Shown: positions 53,883 through 55,147 of the stretch, one piece after another
How positions within the stretch are numbered: the first letter of the stretch is position 1
How the letters are laid out: each line of letters starts with the position of its first letter
Assembly (NCBI GenBank): GCA_012837705.1
Contig: DUQQ01000051.1
Coordinates: 1 to 55,147, forward strand
Origin: Hydrogenispora sp.
GTDB lineage: Bacteria > Bacillota > UBA4882 > UBA10575
DNA: 55,147 bases
Reading direction: 5' to 3'
Notes under the pieces: generated by a model
What the model was told of the DNA's origin: nothing
What the model saw: the letters and a program-made list of their open reading frames with translations, nothing else
Databases searched by the model: none
Made by a program: the position numbers and the translations under genes

Positions 53883-55147
53883 TTGAAATTTGGATATTTC
53901 GATGACCAAAAAAGAGAATATGTAATTAATACGCCGCAGACTCCCTACCCCTGGATTAATTATCTTGGGACGAAGGAATTTTTCGGTTTAATCTCTAATA
54001 CCGGCGGTGGCTATTGCTTTTATAAGGATGCTAGATTAAGACGAATCACTAGATATCGCTATAATAACATCCCTCTTGATACCGGAGGGCGTTATTTCTA
54101 CCTTAAAGACGGAGCGACAGTTTGGGCACCCACTTGGCAACCGGTGCAGACACCGTTAGATCATTATGAATGTCGCCATGGTTTAGGTTATACCCAGATT
54201 ACCGGGGCGAAAAACGGGTTAACGGCGGAGGTTCTTTATTTCGTTCCTTTGGATGAAAATTGTGAAATTCATCGTCTGCTCCTCCGTAATACGACAGCAG
54301 CGGAGAAACAGATCCGTCTTTTCTCCTTCATCGAGTTTTGCCTCTGGAACGCCTATGATGATATGACGAATTTTCAGCGAAATTATAACACAGGCGAAGT
54401 CGAAGTGGAGGACAGCGTAATCTACCATAAGACCGAATACCGGGAACGCCGTAACCACTATGCCTTTTATGGGGTTAATCATCCTTTGGCTGGCTTTGAT
54501 ACGGACCGGGAGGAATTTCTCGGCCTTTACCATGGTTTGCACAACCCCCAGACGGTAATGGACGGTGAACCGAAAAACTCGCTTGCCTGTGGGTGGGCAC
54601 CGATTGCTTCCCACTGTCTCGACATCCGGCTTGCGCCCGGTGAAGAGAAAGAATTGATCTTTGTCCTTGGTTATATCGAAAACGATCCGGCGATGAAGTT
54701 TGCGGAAACAGGGATCATCAATAAAGAACCGGCCCAGAAAATACTGGGTAAATTTGCGACTGGCCCGGCGGTGGCGAGGGCTCTTACGGAGTTAAAAGAG
54801 TATTGGGTACAGACATTAAGTGGTTATCAGGTGGAAAGTAACGATTCGAAACTAAACCGGATGGTGAACATCTGGAATCCGTATCAATGTATGACTACCT
54901 TTAACCTATCGCGGAGCGCCTCTTATTTTGAGTCCGGGATTGGCCGCGGGATCGGTTTTCGCGACTCGAATCAGGACATTTTGGGTTTTGTGCGTATGGT
55001 ACCGGACCGGGCACGACAACGTATTATCGACCTGGCGGCGACGCAGTTCAGTGACGGTGGGGCCTATCATCAGTATCAACCGTTAACCAAAAAGGGGAAT
55101 GCGGAGATCGGCGGCGGCTTTAATGATGATCCCCTCTGGTTGTTATA
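53883..55147 (+). CDS. Cellobiose phosphorylase (GH94), N-terminal half
   Basis: The frame runs open to the window end (421 of an expected ~810 residues). It begins with TTG 53883, with GGAGGT (53869-53874) 8 bases upstream. The start [14 protein letters not shown], then [12 protein letters not shown]-like, [26 protein letters not shown] and the later RDSNQD and [11 protein letters not shown] blocks follow clostridial cellobiose phosphorylases closely, more so than chitobiose phosphorylase. The enzyme splits cellobiose with phosphate into glucose-1-phosphate and glucose in the cytoplasm, saving ATP. The catalytic Asp lies beyond the window end. It completes a cellodextrin uptake and use module with the ABC genes. 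Confidence 0.93.
   Translation, partial: MKFGYFDDQKREYVINTPQTPYPWINYLGTKEFFGLISNTGGGYCFYKDARLRRITRYRYNNIPLDTGGRYFYLKDGATVWAPTWQPVQTPLDHYECRHGLGYTQITGAKNGLTAEVLYFVPLDENCEIHRLLLRNTTAAEKQIRLFSFIEFCLWNAYDDMTNFQRNYNTGEVEVEDSVIYHKTEYRERRNHYAFYGVNHPLAGFDTDREEFLGLYHGLHNPQTVMDGEPKNSLACGWAPIASHCLDIRLAPGEEKELIFVLGYIENDPAMKFAETGIINKEPAQKILGKFATGPAVARALTELKEYWVQTLSGYQVESNDSKLNRMVNIWNPYQCMTTFNLSRSASYFESGIGRGIGFRDSNQDILGFVRMVPDRARQRIIDLAATQFSDGGAYHQYQPLTKKGNAEIGGGFNDDPLWLL

Noticed and set aside
1-55147. CRISPR array, prophage or integrative element
   Set aside because: No regularly spaced direct repeats, cas genes, integrase or phage structural genes were seen apart from the IS tip at the left edge.

Overview
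The window reads as chromosome of a spore-forming Firmicute that has an outer membrane. Gram-positive traits are a T-box leader, AGGAGG ribosome sites, a Bacillus-type LexA box, the mtaB-rpsU-nfeD-floA gene order, a tiny YjcZ-like sporulation protein and a possible forespore small RNA. Outer-membrane traits are TamB, BamA, Skp, LpxD and the LPS-export genes lptF/G, lptD, lptC and lptA in one block, plus a beta-barrel metalloprotease. The cellobiose phosphorylase and sugar ABC transporter point to a plant-polymer fermenter, perhaps near Hydrogenispora/Capillibacterium-type Clostridia or Limnochordia. That placement is inference; no marker gene is present.

Layout. 1-90: the 5' tip of an IS transposase. 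142-506: promoter plus T-box leader, driving a sugar-isomerase-like/acyl-CoA-synthetase fusion. 3.2-5.9 kb: secreted HExxH protease/propeller/barrel protein. 5.9-8.4 kb: LexA-controlled umuD-umuC-SRAP SOS operon. 8.6-9.6 kb: frameshifted VTT membrane protein and a copper-chaperone-like protein. 9.8-10.1 kb: structured RNA-like unit. 10.2-13.4 kb: glycine-betaine ABC transporter. 13.4-19.5 kb: U32 peptidase, then on the minus strand an ABC-F ATPase and pflA/pflB. 19.7-23.8 kb: Prc protease and GlnS. 23.8-25.5 kb: RNA-like structures, YjcZ-like protein, small RNA candidate, TcdA. 25.8-42.2 kb: the outer-membrane biogenesis cluster. 42.2-48.7 kb: YhaM, MtaB, HIT, S21, NfeD, FloA and a membrane-anchored protein. 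48.9-50.3 kb: probable Re-citrate synthase. 50.5-55.1 kb: sugar ABC permeases, binding protein and cellobiose phosphorylase (cut by the window end).

How the genes work together. BamA, Skp and TamB insert or supply outer-membrane proteins and lipid; LpxD makes lipid A precursor; LptF/G-C-A-D carry LPS outward (lptB, the second permease and the other lpx genes are not here). PflB/PflA, the citrate synthase and the sugar import/phosphorolysis module fit an anaerobic saccharolytic metabolism.

The most unusual signals are non-coding. Two intergenic elements (about 9.86-10.03 kb and 38.41-38.55 kb) are clearly homologous, with compensatory changes in stems, yet sit before unrelated genes; a third, weaker copy may lie near 43.2 kb. 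Other points of interest are a T-box ahead of a non-amino-acid gene, two genes whose best ribosome sites precede ATT or ATC codons, and an alternative-pairing palindrome cluster at 23.98-24.04 kb.
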